From contig NZ_QARE02000004.1 of NCBI RefSeq assembly GCF_003052515.2, forward strand, positions 248,001 to 312,000: DNA of 64,000 nt, in the 5' to 3' direction. Both the position numbers and the translations under genes were made by a program. Below the pieces are notes generated by a model, which saw only the letters and a program-made list of their open reading frames with translations, was not told where the DNA came from and did not search any database. This DNA is from Pseudomonas sp. RIT409. GTDB taxonomy: Bacteria > Pseudomonadota > Gammaproteobacteria > Pseudomonadales > Pseudomonadaceae. Of the stretch, positions 50,682 through 58,370 are shown piece by piece. Each line of letters starts with the position of its first letter. Position 1 is the stretch's first letter.

Positions 50682-52451
50682 ATGTCTGAAGTGTCTTTGA
50701 ACGGGCGTTGTCTGGTCTCAGGCAGCGCCCAGGGCGAGCTGTTGTATGCCGATGTCGCCTTGAGCTTCTGGGGCGGCGTCGAGCCCTTCACCGGTGAGGT
50801 GATCGACCGCCACCACCCCCTCAGCGGCCAGTTCATCACGGGCAAGGTGCTGGCGATTCCCAGCGGGCGCGGGTCGTGCACGGGCAGCAGCGTGCTGCTG
50901 GAATTGATCCTCAACGGGCACGCCCCGGCCGCTCTGGTGTTCGAGCGCGTCGAGGACATACTCACGCTAGGCGTCATGGTGGCCGAGCAGATGTTTGGTC
51001 AATCGATCCCGGTGGTCAGCCTCGGCGAGGCAGGCTTCACGGCGCTGCGCGAGGCCAGCTTCGTGCGGATCGAGCACAGTCGGGTGACCGCGTTCGATGC
51101 GCCGCCTCCGGCGCTGCCGCCAACCCGACGGGTCCAGAACACCGCGTCATCTCCTGCCATCACCCTCACCGAAATGGATCGGGCGTTTCTGGATGGCGCG
51201 TATGGCAAGGCTGCGCAAGTGGCAATGGGCATCATCCTGCGCATGGCCGAACTGCAAGGCGCCACGCAGTTGCTCGACATCACGCAGGCGCATATCGACG
51301 GCTGCATCTACACCGGCCCGGCTAGCTTGCGCTTCGCCCGGCAACTGGTGGATTGGAACGCCAGGGTGCGGGTCCCGACCACCCTCAATTCGATCTCCGT
51401 GGACAAGCGACGCTGGCGGGCACTCGGCGTCGATCCGGCCTTGGGCGAGCCAGCCAGTCAGTTGGGCGATGCCTATCTGGACATGGGCGCGCGGGTCAGT
51501 TTCACCTGCGCGCCGTATTTGCTGGACAGCGCGCCAGAGCTGGGCGAGCAGATTGTCTGGGCCGAGTCCAACGCGGTGGTCTACGCCAACAGCGTGATCG
51601 GCGCGCGCACCTTGAAATACCCCGATTACCTGGACATCTGCATTGCCCTGACGGGACGGGCGCCAAAGGTCGGTTGTCACCTGACCGAGCAACGCCTGGC
51701 CACCCTGCGCATCGATGTGCCCGAGGTCGGTGTGCTGGACGATAGTTTTTATCCGCTGCTCGGCTACCACGTCGGGCTGCTCAGCGGCGCAGCCATCCCC
51801 GTGGTCTGCGGCCTGGAAAACCAAGCGCCGACGCTCGATGACCTGAAGGCCTTCGGTGCGGCCTTCGCGACCACGTCCGCCGCCCCGATGTTTCATATCG
51901 CCGGTGTCACCCCGGAAGCAACCACCGCTGAACTGGCCCTCGGGGGGCATTCTCCCGAAAAAAGGCTGGTGATCAGCGCGCTGGCGTTGCTGCACAGTTG
52001 GAGGGAGCTGAACAGCGCGCAGAGCCCTGAAGTCGATGCCGTCACGCTGGGCAATCCGCATTTTTCCCTGAGCGAATGCGCGACCCTGGCCGATCTTTGC
52101 CAGGGACGGCGCAAGCACGATGACGTGACGGTGGTCATCACCTGTGGTCGCGCCACGTTGGAGGCGGCGCTGTTGGCCGGGCACGTCGAGACGCTGGAAG
52201 ATTTCGGCGTGCAGTTCGTGACCGATACCTGCTGGTGCATGCTGGGCGAGCCGGTCATTCCGCCGACCGCACGCAACCTGATGACCAACTCGGGGAAATA
52301 CGCCCATTACGCTCCGGGGCTCGTGGGGCGTCGCGTGCATTTCGCCAGCCTGGCCGAATGCGTCGACAGCGCCTGCACCGGCTTTGCCAGCGCGAAGCTG
52401 CCGCCATGGCTGCGGGGCGCCGAACGCGCGGAGGCGACGCCGCATGTTTGA
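50682..52451 (+). CDS. Fused aconitase X protein (cis-3-hydroxy-L-proline dehydratase type)
   Basis: A 589-aa AcnX protein with small and large domains in one chain. The N-terminal swivel domain (~residues 1–135) has SGQFITGKVLAIPSGRGSCTGSSVLLELILNG; the large domain follows from LTEMDRAFLDGAYGKAAQVAMGIILRMAELQGA and includes CAPYLLDSAPELGEQIVWAESNAVVYANSVIGARTLKYPDYLDICIALTGRAP. AcnX enzymes in hydroxyproline clusters dehydrate cis-3-hydroxy-L-proline to pyrroline-2-carboxylate with a [2Fe-2S] cluster. Start by ATG 50682 with AGGA. It overlaps the permease gene by 8 nt. Confidence 0.85.
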   Translation: MSEVSLNGRCLVSGSAQGELLYADVALSFWGGVEPFTGEVIDRHHPLSGQFITGKVLAIPSGRGSCTGSSVLLELILNGHAPAALVFERVEDILTLGVMVAEQMFGQSIPVVSLGEAGFTALREASFVRIEHSRVTAFDAPPPALPPTRRVQNTASSPAITLTEMDRAFLDGAYGKAAQVAMGIILRMAELQGATQLLDITQAHIDGCIYTGPASLRFARQLVDWNARVRVPTTLNSISVDKRRWRALGVDPALGEPASQLGDAYLDMGARVSFTCAPYLLDSAPELGEQIVWAESNAVVYANSVIGARTLKYPDYLDICIALTGRAPKVGCHLTEQRLATLRIDVPEVGVLDDSFYPLLGYHVGLLSGAAIPVVCGLENQAPTLDDLKAFGAAFATTSAAPMFHIAGVTPEATTAELALGGHSPEKRLVISALALLHSWRELNSAQSPEVDAVTLGNPHFSLSECATLADLCQGRRKHDDVTVVITCGRATLEAALLAGHVETLEDFGVQFVTDTCWCMLGEPVIPPTARNLMTNSGKYAHYAPGLVGRRVHFASLAECVDSACTGFASAKLPPWLRGAERAEATPHV

Positions 52452-53109
52452 CTACACCTTTCACTGGCGTGCCGCATTCAAAGCGCTGCCTGACATGCTC
52501 AACGGCGCGCTGGTGACCTTCCAGACGGCTGCGCTGTCGATGATCCTCGGGGTGACCATCGCGCTGTTTCTGGTCTTCATGCGCCAAGGCAGCAACCCTG
52601 TGCTGCGCGGGTTCGCGGCGGCCTGGATCTCCATTGCGCGCAATACCCCGTCGCTGTTTCAGGTGTACATCCTCTACTTCGGCCTGGGCTCGTTCGGCGT
52701 GCACGTCAGCTCGTGGGTCGCTCTGCTCGCCGGGATCACCCTGAATAACGCGGGCTACCTGGCGGAAAACTTCCGAGGCGGTCTCAAGGCCGTGCCTGAC
52801 ACCCAACTGCGTGCCGCCCGCTCGCTGGGGATGAACGCCTGGCAGGCGTATCGGCTGGTCGTGATTCCACAACTGCTGCGCGTGGTGTTCTACCCGTTGA
52901 CCAACCAGATGGTCTGGGCGGTGCTGATGACGTCCATGGGGGTCATCGTCGGCTTGAACAATGACCTCACGGGCGTCACCCAGGACTACAACGTCAAGAC
53001 GTTCCGCACCTTCGAGTTCTTCGCCATTGCCGCCGTGCTTTATTACCTGATCGCCAAACTGATCGTGGCCGTTGCGCGGCTGCTGTCGTGGCGTCTGTTC
53101 CGGTACTGA
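52444..53109 (+). CDS. ABC transporter permease, polar amino acid family
   Basis: A 221-aa inner-membrane protein with about five helices and the HisMQP-type EAA region (FRGGLKAVPDTQLRAARSLGMNAWQAYRLVVIPQLL). It overlaps the AcnX gene by 8 nt. It pairs with the second permease to form the membrane channel of the importer. Confidence 0.93.
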   Translation: MFDYTFHWRAAFKALPDMLNGALVTFQTAALSMILGVTIALFLVFMRQGSNPVLRGFAAAWISIARNTPSLFQVYILYFGLGSFGVHVSSWVALLAGITLNNAGYLAENFRGGLKAVPDTQLRAARSLGMNAWQAYRLVVIPQLLRVVFYPLTNQMVWAVLMTSMGVIVGLNNDLTGVTQDYNVKTFRTFEFFAIAAVLYYLIAKLIVAVARLLSWRLFRY

Positions 53110-53118
53110 GGAGTGGCC

Positions 53119-53769
53119 ATGTTCAACAGCACATTCAGCTGGAACGACTTGCAGTTCATGCTTCAGGGGGCATGGGTCACCCTGGCGCTGACGATCGTGT
53201 CGATGATCATCGGCACCCTCGCCGGCGTGGTGTGCGGCATGGCCCGTGCGCTGTTGCCACGCAGCACCATTGCGTTGGCCTGGGTGCTCGATGTGTTTCG
53301 CAGCGTGCCCCTGCTGATCCAGTTCGTTCTATTCAACGCGCTGAAAAGCATCGCCGGGCTCAACTGGAGTGCCTTCACGGTGGCCTGCATCGTATTGGGC
53401 CTTTACGTCACAGCGTACTGCACCGAGATCGTCCGCAGCGGTGTGTTGTCGGTACCGCTCAGCCTGCGCCGCGCCAGCCGCTCGCTCGGCTTGAGTTACT
53501 GGCAGGACCTGCGCCGGATCGTCATGCCCATGGCGACCCGGGTCGCCTTTCCCGGCTGGGTCAACCTGCTGCTCTCAGTAATGAAAGACACCGCCCTGGT
53601 GATGTGGATCGGCATCGTCGAACTGCTGCGCGCGTCGCAGACCATCGTCACGCGTATTCAAGAACCCCTGCTGGTGCTGTGCATCGCGGGTCTCATTTAT
53701 TACGTCATGAGCCTGGTGATTGCCCGGCTCGGCGCCCGGCTGGAAGCAAGGTGGCAAGAACATGATTGA
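53119..53769 (+). CDS. ABC transporter permease, polar amino acid family (second)
   Basis: A 216-aa inner-membrane protein with about five helices and the EAA loop (VRSGVLSVPLSLRRASRSLGLSYWQDLRRIVMPMATRV). The ATG at 53119 follows GAGGAG. It overlaps the ATPase gene by 8 nt, completing the binding protein–permease–permease–ATPase set. Confidence 0.93.
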   Translation: MFNSTFSWNDLQFMLQGAWVTLALTIVSMIIGTLAGVVCGMARALLPRSTIALAWVLDVFRSVPLLIQFVLFNALKSIAGLNWSAFTVACIVLGLYVTAYCTEIVRSGVLSVPLSLRRASRSLGLSYWQDLRRIVMPMATRVAFPGWVNLLLSVMKDTALVMWIGIVELLRASQTIVTRIQEPLLVLCIAGLIYYVMSLVIARLGARLEARWQEHD

Positions 53770-54484
53770 GATCGACAACGTTCACAAATCCTTCGGCACC
53801 CTGGAAGTCATCAAAGGCGTGAGCCTGCAAGTGGAAAAAGGCGAAGTGGTGTCGATCATCGGCGGCTCGGGTTCGGGCAAATCGACCTTGCTGATGTGCA
53901 TCAACGGTCTGGAGTCGATCAAGAGCGGCAGCATCCGCGTCGACGGCACCGAAGTGCACGCCAAGGGGACCGATCTGAACAAGCTGCGCCAGAAGATCGG
54001 CATCGTGTTTCAGCAATGGAACGCGTTTCCCCACCTGACGGTGCTGGAGAACGTGATGCTGGCGCCGCGCACCGTGCTGGGCAGGAGCAAAGAGGAAGCC
54101 GAGGCGCTGGCGGTCAGCCAGCTTCGCCATGTAGGGCTGGGCGATAAGCTCAAAGTGTTTCCCGGCAAGCTTTCAGGCGGCCAGCAACAGCGCATGGCCA
54201 TTGCCCGGGCGCTGGCCATGTCGCCCGATTACATGCTCTTCGACGAAGCGACATCGGCCCTGGATCCGCAATTGGTGGGCGAGGTGCTGGACACCATGCG
54301 CATGCTCGCCGAAGACGGCATGACCATGATCCTGGTGACCCACGAAATCCGCTTTGCCCGGGACGTGTCCGACCGTGTGGCCTTTTTCCGCAACGGACTG
54401 GTGCATGAAATCGGTACACCGGATCAGGTGATCGGCCATCCGCAGCGGCCGGAGACGGCGGATTTTCTGAAGTCGATCAATTGA
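53762..54484 (+). CDS. ABC transporter ATP-binding protein, polar amino acid family
   Basis: A 240-aa ATPase with Walker A (GGSGSGKSTLL), signature LSGGQQQRMAIA, Walker B (YMLFDEATSALD) and the H loop (LVTHEIRFA). It energises import through the two permeases. The closest families transport glutamate, glutamine, histidine or related polar amino acids; here hydroxyproline is likely by context. Confidence 0.95.
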   Translation: MIEIDNVHKSFGTLEVIKGVSLQVEKGEVVSIIGGSGSGKSTLLMCINGLESIKSGSIRVDGTEVHAKGTDLNKLRQKIGIVFQQWNAFPHLTVLENVMLAPRTVLGRSKEEAEALAVSQLRHVGLGDKLKVFPGKLSGGQQQRMAIARALAMSPDYMLFDEATSALDPQLVGEVLDTMRMLAEDGMTMILVTHEIRFARDVSDRVAFFRNGLVHEIGTPDQVIGHPQRPETADFLKSIN

Positions 54485-54594
54485 AGGAGCCGGGCGCCGT
54501 GCAAGCCAGGCAGTTTCATGCGGGGGTGTGTCGTTTGAATGTTCAGTGTTTGTGTATTCCCCCAACGACATCTTTGACAGGAGGGCTTTGAAGC

Positions 54595-55632
54595 ATGCGC
54601 TCATCGAAAGTGATTCACGTGGTCAGTTGTCACGCGGAGGGAGAGGTCGGCGACGTGATCGTCGGTGGCGTCGCACCACCGCCGGGCGACACGATTTGGG
54701 CGCAGTCGCGCTGGATCGAGAAGGACAATGTCCTGCGCAATTTCATGCTCAACGAGCCTCGCGGCGGGGTGTTCCGGCACGTCAACCTGCTGGTACCGCC
54801 CAAACATCCCCAGGCGCAGATGGGCTGGATCATCATGGAACCGGCGGATGTCCCGCCGATGTCCGGCTCGAACTCGCTGTGCGTCGCCACCGTGCTGCTC
54901 GAGAGCGGCATCCTGGCGATGACCGAGCCGCAGACCCGACTGGTCCTGGAAGCGCCGGGGGGCCTGATCGAGGCCATTGCCCAATGCCGCGACGGCAAGG
55001 TGGAGCGCGTCGAAGTGCACAATCACCCCTCCTTCGCCGACCGCCTGGATGCCTGGATCGAAGTGCCGGGCCTTGGGTCGATTCAGGTCGACACCGCCTA
55101 CGGCGGAGACAGCTTTGCCATCGTCGACGCCACGACACTGGGCTTCTCGCTGACCGCCGACGAAGCGAAGGATCTGGTCGAAACGGGCTTGAAGATAACC
55201 CTGGCGGCCAACGAACAGTTGGGCTTCACCCATCCACTCAACCCGGACTGGAACCACATTTCCTTCTGCCAGATCGCCGCGCCGGTGAGCCGAGCCGGTG
55301 GCATCGCTCATGCCGCCAATGCGGTGGTGATTCGTCCCGGCAAGATCGACCGCTCGCCCTGTGGCACCGGGTGTTCGGCGCGCCTGGCGGTGCTTCACGC
55401 CAAGGGCCAACTGCAAGTCGGCGAACCCTTTATTGGCCGCTCGATCATCGGCTCGGAATTTCATTGCAAGATTGAGCGCATAACGGACGTCGCGGGGCGG
55501 CCAGCCATCGTGCCGAGCCTGTCAGGGCGTGCGTGGATCACCGGTACGCATCAGCACATGCTCGATCCGAGCGACCCTTGGCCTGAGGGCTACAAGCTCA
55601 CGGATACCTGGCCGGTAGGGTTGGAGTTGTAA
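54595..55632 (+). CDS. Proline-racemase-superfamily enzyme with Ser/Cys catalytic pair
   Basis: A 345-aa protein of the same superfamily as the epimerase at 45113. The first catalytic cysteine is replaced by Ser90 ([10 protein letters not shown]), with the adjacent His also missing, while Cys256 remains ([14 protein letters not shown]). Characterised relatives include two-cysteine epimerases/racemases and Cys/Thr trans-3-hydroxy-L-proline dehydratases; Ser/Cys members are less well defined and may catalyse dehydration, epimerisation or both. The AcnX neighbour favours 3-hydroxyproline metabolism. It has its own leader with AGGAGGG. Confidence 0.85.
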   Translation: MRSSKVIHVVSCHAEGEVGDVIVGGVAPPPGDTIWAQSRWIEKDNVLRNFMLNEPRGGVFRHVNLLVPPKHPQAQMGWIIMEPADVPPMSGSNSLCVATVLLESGILAMTEPQTRLVLEAPGGLIEAIAQCRDGKVERVEVHNHPSFADRLDAWIEVPGLGSIQVDTAYGGDSFAIVDATTLGFSLTADEAKDLVETGLKITLAANEQLGFTHPLNPDWNHISFCQIAAPVSRAGGIAHAANAVVIRPGKIDRSPCGTGCSARLAVLHAKGQLQVGEPFIGRSIIGSEFHCKIERITDVAGRPAIVPSLSGRAWITGTHQHMLDPSDPWPEGYKLTDTWPVGLEL

Positions 55633-55819
55633 CCGAAGGGCGACGCCATGCCTGTCGGAGGGTGGCTGGCTCACGATCGGGCGCGCAGCGGCGACCCGCG
55701 ACCTGCGCCCCGCCTGCTGCATCGCGGTGGCGGAGTCCACGCTGCTGCGCAGCGGACCAAGGGCTAGCAGCCTTGCGACAAGGAGCACGTTTCACCGGGC
55801 GACATTTGCCCAAACCAGA

Positions 55820-55829
55820 ACGTATACGA
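55820..55829 (+). promoter_or_regulatory. GTATAC operator before the deaminase gene
   Basis: ACGTATACGA lies 30 nt before the ATG of the deaminase gene and repeats the CGTATACGAAAT sequence found before the transporter at 49724. It is probably bound by the GntR protein of the cluster. Confidence 0.55.
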
Positions 55830-55858
55830 AATACATTTAATCCAAACAGGAGTCACTC

Positions 55859-56776
55859 ATGAATCAATCCGTATCCTGGAGCGGCGTTTTTCCGGCCGTC
55901 ACCACGCAGTTTCGCGAAGACTTTTCAGTGGATGTGGAAGCCACGCACACGGTCATCTCTAATCTGGTACGCGATGGTGTGTCGGGGTTGGTTATCTGCG
56001 GCACGGTGGGCGAAAACACCTCGCTCAGCGTGGCCGAGAAAATCAGCCTCGTCGAAGCCGCCAAAGATGCAGCCGCAGGCCGTGTGCCGGTGATTTCCGG
56101 CATCGCGGAATTCACCAGCGCCCATGCCTGCGCCGTGGCCAATGAGGTCAAGAAAGCAGGGGCGGACGGCATTATGTTGATGCCTGCGCTGGTGTATTCC
56201 TCGAAACCCTTCGAAACCGCCGCGCATTTTCGGACGGTGGCCTCGGCCTGCGATCTGCCCATGATGGTTTACAACAATCCGCCCATTTATAAGAACGACG
56301 TCACGCCAGACATCCTGATCTCCTTGGCCGACTGCGACAACGTGGTCTGCTTCAAGGATTCGTCGGGCAACACCAACCGTTTCATCGACGTACGCAATGA
56401 AGTCGGCGACCGTTTCGTGTTGTTCGCCGGTCTGGACGACGTATTGGTCGAAAGCGTGGCCGTAGGGGCGGTGGGCTGGGTCTCGGGGATGTCCAACGCC
56501 TTCCCGAAAGAGGGTGAAACGCTTTTCCGGCTGGCCAAGGCAGGACGGTTTGCGGAGGCGATGGCGCTCTATGAGTGGTTCATGCCGCTGTTGCACCTGG
56601 ATGCGCGTCCGGATCTGGTGCAGTGCATCAAACTCTGCGAGGCCATCATGCAGCGCGGCAGCGCCCTCACCCGTCCACCGCGCCTGGCGCTGCCAGACAG
56701 TGACCGGGTTTATGTGGAGGCGCTGATGAAGGCAGCGCTGGCGAGCAAGCCGGTGCTGCCGGATGTGGGGTTGTGA
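55859..56776 (+). CDS. lhpC: Pyrroline-4-hydroxy-2-carboxylate deaminase (DHDPS family)
   Basis: A 305-aa (beta/alpha)8 Schiff-base enzyme of the dihydrodipicolinate synthase family. Catalytic Tyr138 (MVYNNPP) and the Schiff-base Lys166 (VVCFKDSSG) are present, as are GTVGENTSLS and the family's GMSNAFP. In a hydroxyproline cluster it deaminates and dehydrates pyrroline-4-hydroxy-2-carboxylate to 2-ketoglutarate semialdehyde. The aldehyde dehydrogenase that should follow is not in this window. A stem without a T run follows its stop. Confidence 0.9.
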   Translation: MNQSVSWSGVFPAVTTQFREDFSVDVEATHTVISNLVRDGVSGLVICGTVGENTSLSVAEKISLVEAAKDAAAGRVPVISGIAEFTSAHACAVANEVKKAGADGIMLMPALVYSSKPFETAAHFRTVASACDLPMMVYNNPPIYKNDVTPDILISLADCDNVVCFKDSSGNTNRFIDVRNEVGDRFVLFAGLDDVLVESVAVGAVGWVSGMSNAFPKEGETLFRLAKAGRFAEAMALYEWFMPLLHLDARPDLVQCIKLCEAIMQRGSALTRPPRLALPDSDRVYVEALMKAALASKPVLPDVGL

Positions 56777-56797
56777 TCGGAAAAACCCGATCAACCC
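56769..56797 (+). other. Hairpin at the end of the deaminase gene
   Basis: GGTTGTGATCGG and CCGATCAACC can pair over ten positions with a 2-nt bulge around an AAAAA loop, spanning the stop codon. No T run follows, so it is not a standard terminator but may stabilise the message end. Confidence 0.35.
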
Positions 56798-56817
56798 ATG
56801 CCTGAATCCAACGACAC

Positions 56818-56857
56818 TTTGCTCTTTGCTCTTTGCTCTTTGCTCTTTGCTCTTGCT
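56818..56857. repeat. Tandem heptanucleotide (GCTCTTT) microsatellite
   Basis: Four perfect consecutive GCTCTTT units (56821–56848) with a partial unit before and a diverging one after. It lies 45 nt downstream of the deaminase stop. A seven-base unit in a coding frame would shift phase, but no frame here looks coding. Confidence 0.85.
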
Positions 56858-56954
56858 CTTCCTACACAAACAGGCCAGCCACCGCCGAACGCGACTTGGG
56901 TGCAGGCTGAGCGGAGGTGGCGTGGAGTGGGTTGAGCGGCCGGGAGCCGCGAAA

Positions 56955-56984
56955 GCCGCGCGGCCATGGATGGCCGTCCGCGGC
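56955..56984. repeat. G+C-rich palindrome, possible repetitive extragenic element
   Basis: GCCGCG (56955–56960) pairs with CGCGGC (56979–56984), and GGCCAT (56962–56967) with ATGGCC (56970–56975) around a two-base centre. The surrounding 150 bp is strongly G+C-rich and contains further GCGGC/GCCGC pairings. It looks like a dispersed intergenic repeat of pseudomonads, but copy number cannot be seen here. Confidence 0.5.
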
Positions 56985-57096
56985 GTGCCCACGGAACGGC
57001 GCCGGAGGGATGGGCAGATCCCGACAACATAGTTTGTCCTGAAATCCCCCATAACGCTGGGCAAAATTCCTCCCCTCAACTGCCCGGTACTTCCCA

Positions 57097-57160
57097 ATTA
57101 TCGATTCCGGGTGCTTTCTTAATTACCCCAAATCTGTTCAATCATTGCCTAATTGTCTGG
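57097..57160 (-). promoter_or_regulatory. Orphan AraC-type promoter (fourth operator copy)
   Basis: Minus strand: CCAGACAATTAGGCAAT (57160–57144), 14 nt, GGGGTAAT (57129–57122), then GATAAT (57102–57097) 41 nt after the first element. The layout equals the promoters of the SDR, AraC and alcohol dehydrogenase genes. Downstream there is GGGGAGGA and an ATG at 57052 that runs into the repeated block after a dozen codons, so the gene seems to be missing. Confidence 0.55.
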
Positions 57161-57452
57161 AGTAAATTGCTTCGTCAGACCCTGACACATAACGTATCGC
57201 TGGTTAAGGACACTAGCGTGAGGGTTATAGACCAGGGCGCGTGTTGCTTATCATAGTATTTGAGTGTCGCCAGAGAGGTTGAGAAAGTATCTGCCAGAAA
57301 GATCATAAACTCCATCCCAAATCATCACATGCTGCCCGGCGACTCGGACATCTCGTAAAAACCGCTGAAAAATGGAATCTTTGTAGCTCCGTCATCAGAC
57401 ACTTAAGGGCGCTCCCAGCAGTGTCGCCCTGAAACACATAAATCTATTCGAA

Positions 57453-58202
57453 TTACGGAAGGCTCCAACCGCCGTCTATGACAAGCTCTGAGCCAGTCAA
57501 GTAGCGGGCCTCGTCTGAGGCGAGGTACACGGCCCCGTACGCAATGTCGGCTGGTTTTCCAGCAACGCCCATAGGCACTTTTGCCAATACTGCAGCGTTC
57601 TGCTCTTCTGTTAAGTTATCCATTGCCGGGGTTTCGGTGTCTCCCGGGAATATAGTGTTAATTCTTACGCCCTGCTTTGCATATTCAAGGGCAGTAGCTT
57701 TACTCAGCATCCGCGAGCCTCCTTTCGATGCGTGGTAAGCTGTGTAACCCTCCGTAGCAATCAGGCCATAGAGCGAGCTGATGTTCACCACCGCACCATT
57801 TCCTGTTTTCAATAGCTGGGGCATCGCAATCTTCATACCGAGGAACTGACCGGTAAGATTAACAGCGATCAACTTATTCCAATCCTCAAGAGTCGTTTTC
57901 AGCAAGCCAGCGTCGTTGAAAATCGCAGCATTATTGACAAGGGTCGTCAGTGCGCCAAACTCTGCAACCGTGTTGGCAACTACATCGGCCCATGCCTGCT
58001 CACTGCTCACGTCCAAATTGAAAAAGACTGCTTTGCCACCTTGCTTCCGGAGCCGCTCTGCTACCTCTTTACCTTCGCGCTCAAGAAGATCTGCGATGAC
58101 GACACTTGCACCTTCACCTGCAAACTTTTCGGCGATTCCTTCACCAATGCCACGCGCAGCACCAGTAATAATTGCCACTTTGCCATCTAGTCGGTTTGCC
58201 AC
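57453..58202 (-). CDS. Short-chain dehydrogenase/reductase
   Basis: A 249-aa classical SDR. Nucleotide-binding TGAARGIGEGIA (residues 13–24) with an acidic residue at the end of strand 2 (VVIADLLEREG) suggests NAD(H). Catalytic Ser142/143, Tyr156 and Lys160 (YTAYHASKGG) are present, and NNAA is at 90–93. Substrate unknown. The GTG at 58202 follows GAGAGGG. It has a bipartite AraC-type operator 57–95 bp upstream. Base composition is lower in G+C than the neighbouring core genes. Confidence 0.93.
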   Translation of the reverse strand: MANRLDGKVAIITGAARGIGEGIAEKFAGEGASVVIADLLEREGKEVAERLRKQGGKAVFFNLDVSSEQAWADVVANTVAEFGALTTLVNNAAIFNDAGLLKTTLEDWNKLIAVNLTGQFLGMKIAMPQLLKTGNGAVVNISSLYGLIATEGYTAYHASKGGSRMLSKATALEYAKQGVRINTIFPGDTETPAMDNLTEEQNAAVLAKVPMGVAGKPADIAYGAVYLASDEARYLTGSELVIDGGWSLP

Positions 58203-58233
58203 GATGTTGCCCTCTCTGAATGAGTAGAGCTTA

Positions 58234-58297
58234 GTTATGAATCACAGTGAGTAAGAGCGTTAGCCCTATCCTGCTTGGTCATTGCCTAAATCTCTGG
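58234..58297 (-). promoter_or_regulatory. AraC-type promoter of the SDR gene
   Basis: Minus strand: CCAGAGATTTAGGCAAT (58297–58281), 14 nt, GGGCTAAC (58266–58259), and the -10 CATAAC (58239–58234). The two AGGC/GGGC cores are 21 nt apart, two helical turns. The second core falls where a -35 box would be, as in class II AraC activation. Confidence 0.65.
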
Positions 58298-58370
58298 CAC
58301 CAAGGACATACAGCATCTGAAATGCCCTGACATGACTGGCTGCATCGGAATTCCTGGTGTCCCATCGGCC

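Larger units (their letters stand above)
56777..57452. other. Non-coding junction between hydroxyproline cluster and acquired segment
   Basis: Contains a heptanucleotide repeat (56818–56857), a G+C-rich palindrome-bearing block (about 56880–57030) that looks like a repeated intergenic element, and then a sharp fall in G+C. An orphan AraC-type operator and -10 box lie at 57097–57160 and point left. No credible gene is present. Confidence 0.5.

Noticed and set aside
56818..56857. Possible CRISPR array
   Set aside because: Units are only seven bases, contiguous without spacers, and there are no cas genes.
55925..57097. A 390-codon minus-strand frame running through the junction and antisense to the deaminase
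   Set aside because: Most of it is antisense to the deaminase gene and it crosses a microsatellite and a repeat block. Only its promoter-proximal part is of interest, as an orphan promoter.
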